From Sphingomonas sp. (GTDB taxonomy: Bacteria > Pseudomonadota > Alphaproteobacteria > Sphingomonadales > Sphingomonadaceae), in NCBI GenBank assembly GCA_019247755.1, contig JAFBAM010000320.1, forward strand, positions 1 through 9,653: a stretch of 9,653 nucleotides of DNA, in the 5' to 3' direction. Shown here one piece after another: positions 1 to 6,600 of the stretch. Below the pieces are notes generated by a model, which saw only the letters and a program-made list of their open reading frames with translations, made no database searches and was not told where the DNA came from. Within the stretch, counting starts at the first letter, position 1, and each line of letters starts with the position of its first letter. The translations under genes were made by a program, and so were the position numbers.

Positions 1-324
1 CGGACGTGGACCTCAAAACATGCCGGGCCGTCGATACGAATCGTCGAGAGTGATGCTCGAGTTGCTCACTTTCCCGAAGGCAATCTGTTTGTCTTCATGC
101 ACAATCCGTTCGTGGGCGACGTTCTGGACGCCGTTGCAGAACGGCTCGCCGAATTGACCGATTCAGCACGCGAGGTCGTGGTAGCGTACAGCGGTGATGA
201 GAATTGCGCCGCGCTGGAAAGGACGGGCGCATTCAGTCGTGTGCGACTCACGCCGTTACGACCATGGCTCCCATCCACCATGTCGCTGTTCTTCAGTTCG
301 GCCTCGAAACAAAAAAGGGCCTAG
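1..324 (+). CDS. Probable class I SAM-dependent methyltransferase, C-terminal fragment
   Basis: The reading frame is open from base 1 to a TAG at 322-324, giving the last 107 residues of a protein that begins outside the window. The visible part has the alternating strand-helix pattern of the distal half of a Rossmann methyltransferase. There is an 'IVESDAR' strand with an acidic residue, then a hydrophobic strand 'LFVFMHNPF' whose NPF ending resembles the motif IV region of these enzymes, then a helix 'VLDAVAERLAEL' and a 'VVVAYSG' strand. The glycine-rich SAM loop would lie upstream and cannot be checked. It is 47 bases upstream of the candidate RiPP precursor on the same strand, so it could modify the peptide or simply be a neighbour. 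The last residues (SSASKQKRA) are basic and look disordered. The family call rests on the fold pattern only; substrate unknown. Confidence 0.5.
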   Translation, partial: RTWTSKHAGPSIRIVESDARVAHFPEGNLFVFMHNPFVGDVLDAVAERLAELTDSAREVVVAYSGDENCAALERTGAFSRVRLTPLRPWLPSTMSLFFSSASKQKRA

Positions 325-359
325 TATCTTAGAGACCGAGACCGTATTCGATCACTGAT

Positions 360-366
360 AGGGAGG
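360..366 (+). promoter_or_regulatory. Strong ribosome binding site of the precursor gene
   Basis: AGGGAGG lies five bases before the GTG at 372. It is the best Shine-Dalgarno sequence seen in the left half of the window. No ATG is available upstream in this frame before the TAG at 330-332, so this site fixes the start codon and supports the small frame being a real gene. Confidence 0.7.
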
Positions 367-371
367 CAGGC

Positions 372-485
372 GTGGACACTACGAAAAAGCCCTGGCGCAG
401 GCCCGAAGTAAAGGTCATTCAAGCCGGGTCCGCCGAATCAAAGGGAGGATCTACCAAGGACGGCCAGGGAAACGCGAAGTCCTGA
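372..485 (+). CDS. Candidate lasso-type RiPP precursor peptide
   Basis: A 37-residue frame, GTG start to TGA, preceded by a strong ribosome binding site and ending 22 bases before the synthetase gene. The N-terminal half (MDTTKKPWRRPEVKVIQAG) resembles lasso leaders. It has two lysines, then an aromatic, then Pro three residues later and a hydrophobic residue two after that (W8, P11, V13), followed by a short beta-prone stretch. The C-terminal half is small, polar and glycine-rich: AESKGGSTKDGQGNAKS, with one acidic residue (D30) beyond E22 and a C-terminal serine (S37). Counting from the aromatic residue with paeninodin-like spacing would start the core at S23, making D30 position 8, a legal ring size. 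However, the usual Thr two residues before the core is absent (A21 there). The C-terminal Ser fits the HPr-kinase-like gene in the same cluster. It is too short for ordinary gene callers. Precursor role is inferred; product unknown. Confidence 0.72.
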   Translation: MDTTKKPWRRPEVKVIQAGSAESKGGSTKDGQGNAKS

Positions 486-507
486 TTGACAGGATTGTCG
501 ATCATCC

Positions 508-2364
508 GTGACGGCTCTCGCCGGATGGGTTGGGGACGGCGCGACCCAAGAACTTGAACGTCACAGCCGCGTTATCCTCGACGGACAATCGGCTTACTTC
601 AATGTCGAGGCGTCGACGACATCCGTCACAGGAGCTGCCTTTGCAGGTGGAAGTTCCAAGCCGAGCGTGGGGCAATCGCCAATAGCGGGCAGTGCGCGCT
701 ATCTTGTCGCTGCCGACGCCAGAATAGACAATCGAGACGAACTTGCCGCCCAGCTCGGACCTCTCGCCGGGTTCAACGCCGATCAACTCCCCGATAGCGT
801 CCTAGTCCTTCAAGGGTGGTCAAAGTGGCAAACCGGGCTTCTCGACCGACTTGTCGGCGATTTTGCCATCGCAATCTTTGACTCGACGGACCGGCGGCTT
901 TTTGTAGCCCGCGATCCGTCCGGACAGCGGCCCCTCTTTTTCGCTCACCATGGTGAGCGGCTTGCCTTTGCCTCCATGCCCAGCGGGCTGCTTGCGCACC
1001 GCGAGCTCCGCATGGGTTGGAACCCGCGAGGCTTCCAAGCGGCCTTTCGCGAGGAGCTAGCACGGCCCGAGACCTACTTTCGCGGCGTAATGCGTTTGCT
1101 TCCAGGCCATTGTTTGAGCTTTGCAGGCGGCCAGCTGGATATTCGCCGCTGGTGGCAGCCTAACCTCACGCCATTGGCGATGAGTGACGCCGATTTCGTC
1201 GACGGCTATCGTGAGGTGCTCGACCGAGCCGTCGAATGTCGCCTTGCAAGCCCAAGCCCGCTCGTTGGATGCTATCTCAGCTCGGGCTGGGACAGTAACG
1301 CCGTCGCGGCAACGGCCGGCCGATCGCAGGCTGTAAAAGTTGCCGCATTTACCTCCGCCCCAGCCAAGACGTTTCTGGGGCCAATACCGAAGGGGTACTG
1401 CGCCGACGAAAGTCTTATCGCTGCAAGCGCCGCCGCCCTCTACGGTGCCCAGCACAAAGTCATTCGACAATCACCGGTGACGCTGGAATTCCTCCAGGCT
1501 CAGGCGTCCGCATATCAGGAGCCAGCCCGGAACATTCTCAACGCGGCGTGGGGTGCTGAGATTCACCGCGCTGCGGCATCTCGGGGGATAGACGTCCTTC
1601 TGACGGGAGCACTTGGCAATCTCACGCTCAATTATGGCGGTCTACCGGTGCTGGCGGGGTGGCTCGCAGCGGGCCAATTTGGCGAGTGGAGCAGCCAGGC
1701 ATTCCACGCTTGGATTCACGGCAGCGCGAGACTGCGCGGCGTGGTCTTCAACAGCGTCGCACCGTGGTTACCGGCCCGGGTCTGGAGAGTTGCCAGGCCG
1801 CAGGGACACTCGACCGCATGGTTTCTTCATCCGGACCTTCGGCATGCAACGACCTCGGCGATGCATTATCAGCCCTCGGCCTCGGCCGGTCTTGATCGGA
1901 TCAGGATGATCACTCTTCTCGATCATGGCATGATCACCAAGGGCGCCATTGCCGAGGCGAAAGTTGACGAACGCGACCCCTTCTCGGATCGCCGCCTGTT
2001 GGAATTCAGCCTTCGCCTTCCACCTTCGCAACTGTTGAACAAGGGCATCTCGAGGCCTCTCGCACGCCGAGCTCTCAGTGATCGAGTAGCTCCCGAAGTC
2101 CTGAATGCCAGCCTTAAGGGCCTTCAGTCGGCCGACTGGCAAAATCGCTTGAATCGCGATGAGGTGCTTCGAACCCTCGATGCGATCAGCGGTGACGACC
2201 ACGTCGCAGGTATTCTCGACCTGCGCCGAATTCGGACCGTGGTCGATCGCTGGCCGGTGACCGACCGCGAAGCCCTCCATCATTGGGGAGTTTATACAGG
2301 ATCACTTCCGATCGCGCTTGCGACGGGTGTATTCATCAAACACTACTCCGCGCTCGTATCCTGA
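508..2364 (+). CDS. Asparagine synthetase-like lasso peptide macrolactam synthetase (C protein)
   Basis: This 618-residue protein has the two-domain architecture of class B asparagine synthetases. The N-terminal glutaminase-like domain (about 1-200) includes 'GDFAIAIFD' and 'LFVARDPSGQRPLFF'. The ATP-pyrophosphatase domain (about 230-600) has a P-loop-like 'LSSGWDSN' at 257-264. The protein starts MTALAGW and lacks the Cys2 nucleophile needed to hydrolyse glutamine, so it is not a glutamine-dependent asparagine synthetase. In lasso pathways this family adenylates a Glu/Asp side chain of the precursor and joins it to the core N-terminus; that role is assigned from family and context. The P-loop has Ser-Trp where SGGxDS is usual. 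The later GxGGDE-type loop reads 'GNLTLNYGG' (370-378) without acidic residues. GTG 508 is the first possible start after an in-frame TGA at 487; its only Shine-Dalgarno candidate (AGGA, 491-494) is weak and distant, which suggests coupling to the precursor. The 3' end overlaps the convergent kinase gene by 22 bases. Confidence 0.88.
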   Translation: MTALAGWVGDGATQELERHSRVILDGQSAYFNVEASTTSVTGAAFAGGSSKPSVGQSPIAGSARYLVAADARIDNRDELAAQLGPLAGFNADQLPDSVLVLQGWSKWQTGLLDRLVGDFAIAIFDSTDRRLFVARDPSGQRPLFFAHHGERLAFASMPSGLLAHRELRMGWNPRGFQAAFREELARPETYFRGVMRLLPGHCLSFAGGQLDIRRWWQPNLTPLAMSDADFVDGYREVLDRAVECRLASPSPLVGCYLSSGWDSNAVAATAGRSQAVKVAAFTSAPAKTFLGPIPKGYCADESLIAASAAALYGAQHKVIRQSPVTLEFLQAQASAYQEPARNILNAAWGAEIHRAAASRGIDVLLTGALGNLTLNYGGLPVLAGWLAAGQFGEWSSQAFHAWIHGSARLRGVVFNSVAPWLPARVWRVARPQGHSTAWFLHPDLRHATTSAMHYQPSASAGLDRIRMITLLDHGMITKGAIAEAKVDERDPFSDRRLLEFSLRLPPSQLLNKGISRPLARRALSDRVAPEVLNASLKGLQSADWQNRLNRDEVLRTLDAISGDDHVAGILDLRRIRTVVDRWPVTDREALHHWGVYTGSLPIALATGVFIKHYSALVS

Positions 2365-3278
2365 ACCGGCGCGACGCTGAGAGCATGGTCGATAACCTTT
2401 CGAGACTCTGCCTCCATCCGATCAAACTCCCAAGTTCGGTTCAACCGAAACAAGGGGATTCGCTGGACCAGCCGCATAGCGTTCGACCAATGGCTACGTT
2501 CGGCGCCGACGGCGGGGACAAAGCCGCCCCGATAAGTATGAGCGAAAACTGCATCGGCCGCATCCACCCCGGTAAGAGGGTGTATGTCGAACCGCTCGGC
2601 CTGCTCAAGAACATAAAGCGCCGCCAAATCGATCTCTTTGGGACTCCCCGCCGGGCTATCAATTGGAACGTCAAATTTGTCGTAATCGCCGTCGTATGAG
2701 TGGTGAAACCGTTGCGGATTCCGGCCCGTCGCCTCGAGCGCGGTTTTCCCCAAACGAAGGCGCGGAAGGCCTCGACGAACTTTCGCCACTCCATCATCAC
2801 CAAAGCCGATCGCACAGACATCGTCGGCAAGAACCTTGTAACCACGGTCATGAAACCACGCCGCCAGCGTTGACTTGCCGGACCCTGACGCGCCCATGAA
2901 TGCGACAGCTCTCCCACCGATTTCAACAGCGTTGGCATGGAGTGGCAGCATCCCACGCTGATGAAGCAGGACGCCGAACGCCGAACCCAGCAGGAACAGT
3001 CGAAGGTTACGCTCCGGCACGTCCCGATCGGGCGCGACGGTGATCTCTCGGCCGGCTTGCACGCGGTAGTACGCGACTCTTGGAATGCTCAGCACTAGGC
3101 ACTGGCGAGCCGCTCGCACATCGCCCTCAACCGGTCCCTTGTCCAAGGAGCCCCAGCGGATGACAACGTCCACTTCCGGGGCATCTTCTGAGGGGCGCAA
3201 CTCAGGCAATTCAATCTCGCTCCGTATGCTCAGCCCAAAGAGCTCATATTCAAACTGGCCGCCCACATGCGATCTCAT
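2343..3278 (-). CDS. HPr kinase-like RiPP precursor kinase
   Basis: A 311-residue protein with the C-terminal catalytic fold of HPr kinase/phosphorylase. The P-loop is 'GASGSGKST' (catalytic-site Lys135), followed by the 'LADDV' acidic pair (D152-D153) that in HPr kinases acts on the serine acceptor. The N-terminal ~115 residues (FEYELFGLSIRSEIELPEL) match the N-terminal region of HprK-like proteins found in lasso clusters, not a complete PTS regulator. Homologues such as PadeK and ThcoK phosphorylate a serine at the C-terminus of lasso precursors; the precursor here ends in Ser. The frame could extend to 3353, but ATG 3278 forms an ATGA overlap with the upstream peptidase stop and the 25 extra residues look like read-through of that gene (Arg-rich). 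This start also gives a family-like N-terminus. The gene converges on the synthetase with a 22-base overlap. Peptide kinase activity is inferred. Confidence 0.85.
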   Translation of the reverse strand: MRSHVGGQFEYELFGLSIRSEIELPELRPSEDAPEVDVVIRWGSLDKGPVEGDVRAARQCLVLSIPRVAYYRVQAGREITVAPDRDVPERNLRLFLLGSAFGVLLHQRGMLPLHANAVEIGGRAVAFMGASGSGKSTLAAWFHDRGYKVLADDVCAIGFGDDGVAKVRRGLPRLRLGKTALEATGRNPQRFHHSYDGDYDKFDVPIDSPAGSPKEIDLAALYVLEQAERFDIHPLTGVDAADAVFAHTYRGGFVPAVGAERSHWSNAMRLVQRIPLFRLNRTWEFDRMEAESRKVIDHALSVAPVQDTSAE

Positions 3279-3691
3279 GGATATATGGCGATCGCAGCGA
3301 AGCTCTTCGCCTCTTCGCCGCCAATCACGGCCTGACCGTCGACCGTGACCCAAACATGCGATTCGAGCTTGCTGGCCTCTTGACGAGCGCCATAGTGAAG
3401 CAATGCATTGAAGCCAGCGCTACGAAGCAAGCGCTGCATAACCAGCCCTTTCTCGATGCACGCGGTTGGCCACGGAAGACGACGAGACACCGATTCGATC
3501 GCCCAAAGGCAGTCGTCTATTGAAATCCGTTCTTCTCCCAGAGGAACGGATCCCAGATGTATCGCATATTTGAAAGGTAGCAACGCAAGGGTCGCGGACA
3601 CCATTGTCAATAATCTTGTCGACCTAAGCAGCAGCCGTCTTCTCGAGCTTTCGAGCCGGCTCAGCCGGATAAGAAGGTCGGCGATCAACAT
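3275..3691 (-). CDS. Lasso peptide biosynthesis B2 protein (transglutaminase-like leader peptidase)
   Basis: Transglut_core3-type cysteine protease of about 138 residues, the size of stand-alone B2 proteins. The N-terminus is an Arg/Leu-rich helix ending in 'LALLPF', typical of the family. The catalytic triad is intact: Cys78 in 'PTACIEKGL', His112 in 'SHVWV' and Asp118 in 'VDG'. Other family marks are 'LLRSAGFNALLHYGA' and 'VIGGEE'. B2 proteins cut the leader from the precursor after a partner B1 (PqqD-like) protein delivers it. No B1 domain is fused here: the chain is just long enough for the protease. ATG 3691 is preferred because it gives a standard N-terminus and leaves an intergenic gap to the divergent gene. 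An in-frame ATG at 3745 would add 18 residues and overlap the opposite frame. The stop overlaps the kinase start (ATGA), so the two are translationally coupled. Confidence 0.85.
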   Translation of the reverse strand: MLIADLLIRLSRLESSRRRLLLRSTRLLTMVSATLALLPFKYAIHLGSVPLGEERISIDDCLWAIESVSRRLPWPTACIEKGLVMQRLLRSAGFNALLHYGARQEASKLESHVWVTVDGQAVIGGEEAKSFAAIAIYP

Positions 3692-3780
3692 CGGCACATC
3701 GTTGCATAGCGCGTTTATTCGCCTTGTCAGTCGCTTTGGGCACATACAGTCGGGGACTCGAGCGACAGGGCATCACGGAA
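3692..3780. promoter_or_regulatory. Divergent intergenic region between B2 and nucleotidyltransferase genes
   Basis: If both genes use their preferred starts (3691 and 3781), this 89-base gap must hold the promoters for both directions. Weak candidates exist: plus strand TTGTCA (3724-3729) with TACAGT (3745-3750) at a short 15-base spacing, and minus strand CTGACA with TATGCA 16 bases later (3703-3708). Neither is convincing alone. If the longer starts were used (ATG 3745 minus, TTG 3724 plus), the two frames would overlap by 22 bases. Promoter function is inferred from geometry. Confidence 0.3.
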
Positions 3781-4860
3781 TTGCGAGAATCAGCGGAATT
3801 CAGACTGGCAGCCGAATGTTGCAGAGCCAATTTTGCAGGAGCGCTCCCAATCCTGGTCGCGAGACCAACGCCCCGATTTAATTGGCCACTCTTCCTCGAC
3901 GTCGCTCGTTACCACCGGATCGAAGGCCTGGTTTGGAACGCTCTCTCGCAAGCCGATTTCGCGTTTCCGAATGATATCCACGACGATCTCTCAAAGGCGG
4001 CGTCCGCCATCGCGGCGAGAAATGTCACCGCAATGGCTGAATGTGTCGAGCTGCGGGACGCGTTCGCAAGAGCGAATGTACCCTTGCTTTTTCTCAAGGG
4101 CATCCCGCTTGGCGCGATCGCCTACGTCAACCCCGCGCTCAAGGCGTCGGTCGACATCGACCTTCTAATCGCCCCCGCGGACCTTCTGCTAGCCACCAAA
4201 GTGCTCCGCGACCTCAAATACCAGGTCTCCATTCCAAGCAGCGATAGTGTTTTGGCTCGCTGGCATCGGCGATCCAAGGAGTCCGTCTGGGTCAAAGACC
4301 AAGGCCGGATTCAAATCGACCTCCACACTCGCGCCGCCGATAATCCTTCCCTCATTCCTTGGGTCGGCGTTCACTCGCCGACCCATCTCGTCAGGGTCGC
4401 TCCAGGTCTAACGCTGCCTACGCTCGATACGGCAGAGCAGTTCGCCTACCTCGCCGTTCACGGGGGGACGAGCACGTGGTTCCGCCTGAAATGGATTTCA
4501 GATTTTGCGGGATTCCTGAGTTCCAAATCCCCGGAGGAGATCGGTCGGCTTTACCGGCGGTCGCAGGAACTTGGCGCCGGACGCGCCGCGGATCAGGGTC
4601 TGTTGCTTGCAGATCGATTGTTCGGGACCTTGAATGGCAACGGAAGCCTGCGAGACGAGCTGCTACAAGACCGATTAAGCCGTTACCTCATGACGACAAG
4701 CTTGGCCCTACTTTGGCGTACCCCTTCGGAGCCAACCGAGCGGTTCCTCGGCACGCTCCCCCTCCACCTCAACACCTTCCTCCTGAAGCCGGGCCTCCGG
4801 TACAAGCTGACAGAGCTTGCAGGCCAAGGCGGTAGGCTCCTTAACCGGTTCGCTCGCTAG
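3781..4860 (+). CDS. Nucleotidyltransferase family protein (NTP_transf_5-like)
   Basis: About 359 residues from TTG 3781. The N-terminal helical part contains 'RYHRIEGLVWNAL', followed by the nucleotidyltransferase core: 'LFLKGIPLGAIAY', the metal-binding 'VDIDLLI' (D125 and D127) and a third acid in 'QIDLH' (D180). The C-terminal half is alpha-helical. This matches the uncharacterised nucleotidyltransferase family (PF14907 type) that often accompanies lasso clusters with an HPr-kinase-like gene. Its substrate is unknown; nucleotidylation or transfer on the phosphorylated peptide is a reasonable guess. No ATG or GTG start is available between the TAG at 3670 and the conserved region. TTG 3781 has AGGG about ten bases upstream and places 'SAEFRLAAECCR' near the N-terminus. 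TTG 3724 or 3736 would add 19 or 15 residues. The stop TAG shares a CTAG with the convergent membrane protein. Confidence 0.8.
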   Translation: MRESAEFRLAAECCRANFAGALPILVARPTPRFNWPLFLDVARYHRIEGLVWNALSQADFAFPNDIHDDLSKAASAIAARNVTAMAECVELRDAFARANVPLLFLKGIPLGAIAYVNPALKASVDIDLLIAPADLLLATKVLRDLKYQVSIPSSDSVLARWHRRSKESVWVKDQGRIQIDLHTRAADNPSLIPWVGVHSPTHLVRVAPGLTLPTLDTAEQFAYLAVHGGTSTWFRLKWISDFAGFLSSKSPEEIGRLYRRSQELGAGRAADQGLLLADRLFGTLNGNGSLRDELLQDRLSRYLMTTSLALLWRTPSEPTERFLGTLPLHLNTFLLKPGLRYKLTELAGQGGRLLNRFAR

Positions 4861-5234
4861 CCGCCTCGTTTTCGGTGCACGCTTGCGCGGAAAAGGTCAG
4901 GTCGGGAACGCGCCGCCCACGCCAGCATCGTCGGGAGCAACATCGTCAGAAGGAGATCCCTGGCGCCTTCGCCATATTGTTGCCCCGGGTCCGGCCATCG
5001 CTCGACCCATAGGTCGACCACCTCGTTCCAGAGAATTGCCGCCAGGAGCCACCACCACGGGCGCCACGAGGTCAACGGACGCCGGAGCGCCAGGCCGATG
5101 ACCATCCAGAGCAGAACGCCGACGATCACGTGGAGCGAATCATGGCTGATCCAAAGCGAATGCTCGATGAAGAGTTTGGTCTGATACCAACCCTCCATGG
5201 TCGAGCTGACCATTCTCCAAAAAGCGCGGAGCAT
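4857..5234 (-). CDS. Small integral membrane protein, last gene of the exopolysaccharide operon
   Basis: About 125 residues with three likely transmembrane helices: 'LHVIVGVLLWMVIGLAL', 'WWWLLAAILWNEVVDLW' and 'DLLLTMLLPTMLAWAA'. They are preceded by a soluble N-terminus ('WYQTKLFIEHSLWISHDS') and followed by a basic tail (SVHRKRGG) that should be cytoplasmic. Polar residues inside the membrane part (NE and D in the second helix, ARD before the third) suggest a functional site. Size and layout are loosely like VanZ-type proteins, but I do not recognise a named family. It lies just after the O-antigen ligase-like gene and is probably translated with it. The frame is open to ATG 5282, inside the ligase gene; ATG 5234, 5213 and 5198 are alternatives, and the conserved-looking part starts at 5198. 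Its stop overlaps the convergent nucleotidyltransferase stop. Confidence 0.72.
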   Translation of the reverse strand: MLRAFWRMVSSTMEGWYQTKLFIEHSLWISHDSLHVIVGVLLWMVIGLALRRPLTSWRPWWWLLAAILWNEVVDLWVERWPDPGQQYGEGARDLLLTMLLPTMLAWAARSRPDLFRASVHRKRGG

Positions 5235-5241
5235 GACCGGG

Positions 5242-6600
5242 CTAACGGATGACGATGTGTCGGGTCGGCCGGAGGTCGGCAACCTCTTCCCGGAGAGGGG
5301 TCTTGCGATCCGCGAGCAAGGCTACGCACATCGCGAAGCACGCGCTGATCGCCGCCGTTCGTAACGGGAAATCGACCAGACTCTGAACAAGCACGGCCGC
5401 GGACGCGATCGAGGCAGCCATGGCGAAGGGGCCGCCCTCGCCTTCCCGCCAAACCGCACGTATACGCAAACCCCACCACGCCAGGAATGCGAGAGTGAGT
5501 ACAACTCCTCCCACACCGAGCTCAAGCGCGACCTCCGCATAATCGTTGTGAGCATGAATGACCCACTCACTCGTGACGGTGTCGGGGCGTTCGTAGAGCC
5601 GATAGACTTTCGCGAAAGAGCCAAGCCCCGACCCAAAGGGCATAAAGTCACCGATCGCCTGCGCAGTCGTGCGCAAAAGCTGTTCCCGGGAGACGATCGA
5701 GACGCTCGCGTCCGTGCCGATCTTGCCCGCGCCGATGGAGCTGCTCGCTAGCGCACCGACAGCGGCGATCGCGAAGATGGCCGCCGCGCCCGCCAACCAA
5801 ATTCGAAACCGGTTCGGCTTCGGCAAGATCAGGATCACACTCGAAGCGATCACGGGAACGGCAAGTGCGTAACCGGCGAGCGACCCGTTGAGGGCAATGC
5901 CAACGATGATGAGCGGCACGGCTGCGACAAGGATCGAGACCAAGGCCGAATATCGCTGGAGATTGTTATTGCGGGCCACGCTCGCAATTGCGGCGAGAAA
6001 TGGAATGGAGAGGACGAGCAAGGTGGCCATGTGATTTGCATTAGCGAAGAAACCAACGCCGACCCCGACATTGGTTTGATCGTAGAGATACCAACGTGTT
6101 CCGGCGCCGCTGCTGGCCACCTGCAATGCGCCAAGCAGGATGCCGAGCAGCGTCGCGCCCACTAGTGCAGCGGCAAGCCAACTGCGTCGAAAAGCATTTA
6201 GCCGCACGATGGCAGAGAAGATCGCCAGCGATGGGATCAAACAGAACAAGGCGCTGAGCGATTCATAGGGCGTGACCGAAATCGGCAGTGCTGGCGTCCG
6301 AAGTCCGAGCAACGAATACCCCTCCGCTATCCGCCCGCGCACTCCATTCGCCCAAAAAAAAGAAACCGGCAGGGGGACGAGCTGAGAAACCGCAACGATC
6401 GCCGCCGCGATCGCGATCAGGACCATCGATCGCGCCGTGCTCGACAGCGGGGAACCTCGGTCAATCACGGCCCAGGCGATAATTACAATCCCAGCGAGTT
6501 GGAGAAGCGCATTCGCCCAGATTCCCTGCGTGCTGCCGCCAAGAAGAAGACAAGAGAAGAGGTACAGCGGCGCAACCGCGCTTCGAACCGAGCTAGGCAT
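5242..6600 (-). CDS. O-antigen ligase / Wzy-type polymerase family membrane protein
   Basis: A 452-residue polytopic protein with about ten to twelve hydrophobic segments from residue 8 onward. The long periplasmic loop carries the family signature 'HAHNDY' (H349, H351, N352, D353) followed by 'EVALELGVGG', typical of Wzy_C/WaaL proteins that move lipid-linked sugar chains onto an acceptor or polymerise repeat units. Next to a Wzc-like gene it is best read as the exopolysaccharide polymerase or a ligase in that pathway. The start ATG overlaps the previous gene's stop (ATGCCTAG, eight bases), and GGAGAGGG plus AGGCGG lie upstream as Shine-Dalgarno-like sequence, so translation is coupled. A T8 run on the coding strand (plus-strand A8 at 6354-6361) lies at about residue 80. 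Polymerase and ligase cannot be told apart by sequence reading. Confidence 0.85.
   Translation of the reverse strand: MPSSVRSAVAPLYLFSCLLLGGSTQGIWANALLQLAGIVIIAWAVIDRGSPLSSTARSMVLIAIAAAIVAVSQLVPLPVSFFWANGVRGRIAEGYSLLGLRTPALPISVTPYESLSALFCLIPSLAIFSAIVRLNAFRRSWLAAALVGATLLGILLGALQVASSGAGTRWYLYDQTNVGVGVGFFANANHMATLLVLSIPFLAAIASVARNNNLQRYSALVSILVAAVPLIIVGIALNGSLAGYALAVPVIASSVILILPKPNRFRIWLAGAAAIFAIAAVGALASSSIGAGKIGTDASVSIVSREQLLRTTAQAIGDFMPFGSGLGSFAKVYRLYERPDTVTSEWVIHAHNDYAEVALELGVGGVVLTLAFLAWWGLRIRAVWREGEGGPFAMAASIASAAVLVQSLVDFPLRTAAISACFAMCVALLADRKTPLREEVADLRPTRHIVIR

Noticed and set aside
325..371. Promoter for the precursor gene
   Set aside because: No convincing -35/-10 pair in the 47 bases; the gene may be read from upstream of the window.
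508..2364. Ordinary asparagine synthetase
   Set aside because: The Cys2 nucleophile is missing, the P-loop is altered, and the B2, kinase and precursor neighbours point to a RiPP role.
2283..2699. 138-residue plus-strand open frame
   Set aside because: Antisense to the kinase gene and overlapping the synthetase end; composition follows the opposite-strand codons and no motif is visible.
2343..3278. HPr kinase of the phosphotransferase system regulation
   Set aside because: No hpr or EIIA gene nearby, N-terminal domain differs, and coupling to a B2 peptidase fits a peptide kinase.
3624..3830. Possible PqqD-like B1 frame of 68 residues on the minus strand
   Set aside because: Translation is Ser/Arg/Ala-rich with no beta-strand/helix pattern or hydrophobic core of an RRE domain.
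4827..4866. Inverted repeat AGGCGG/CCGCCT as a terminator at the convergent gene ends
   Set aside because: Only six paired bases around a 28-base loop and no T-run on either strand.
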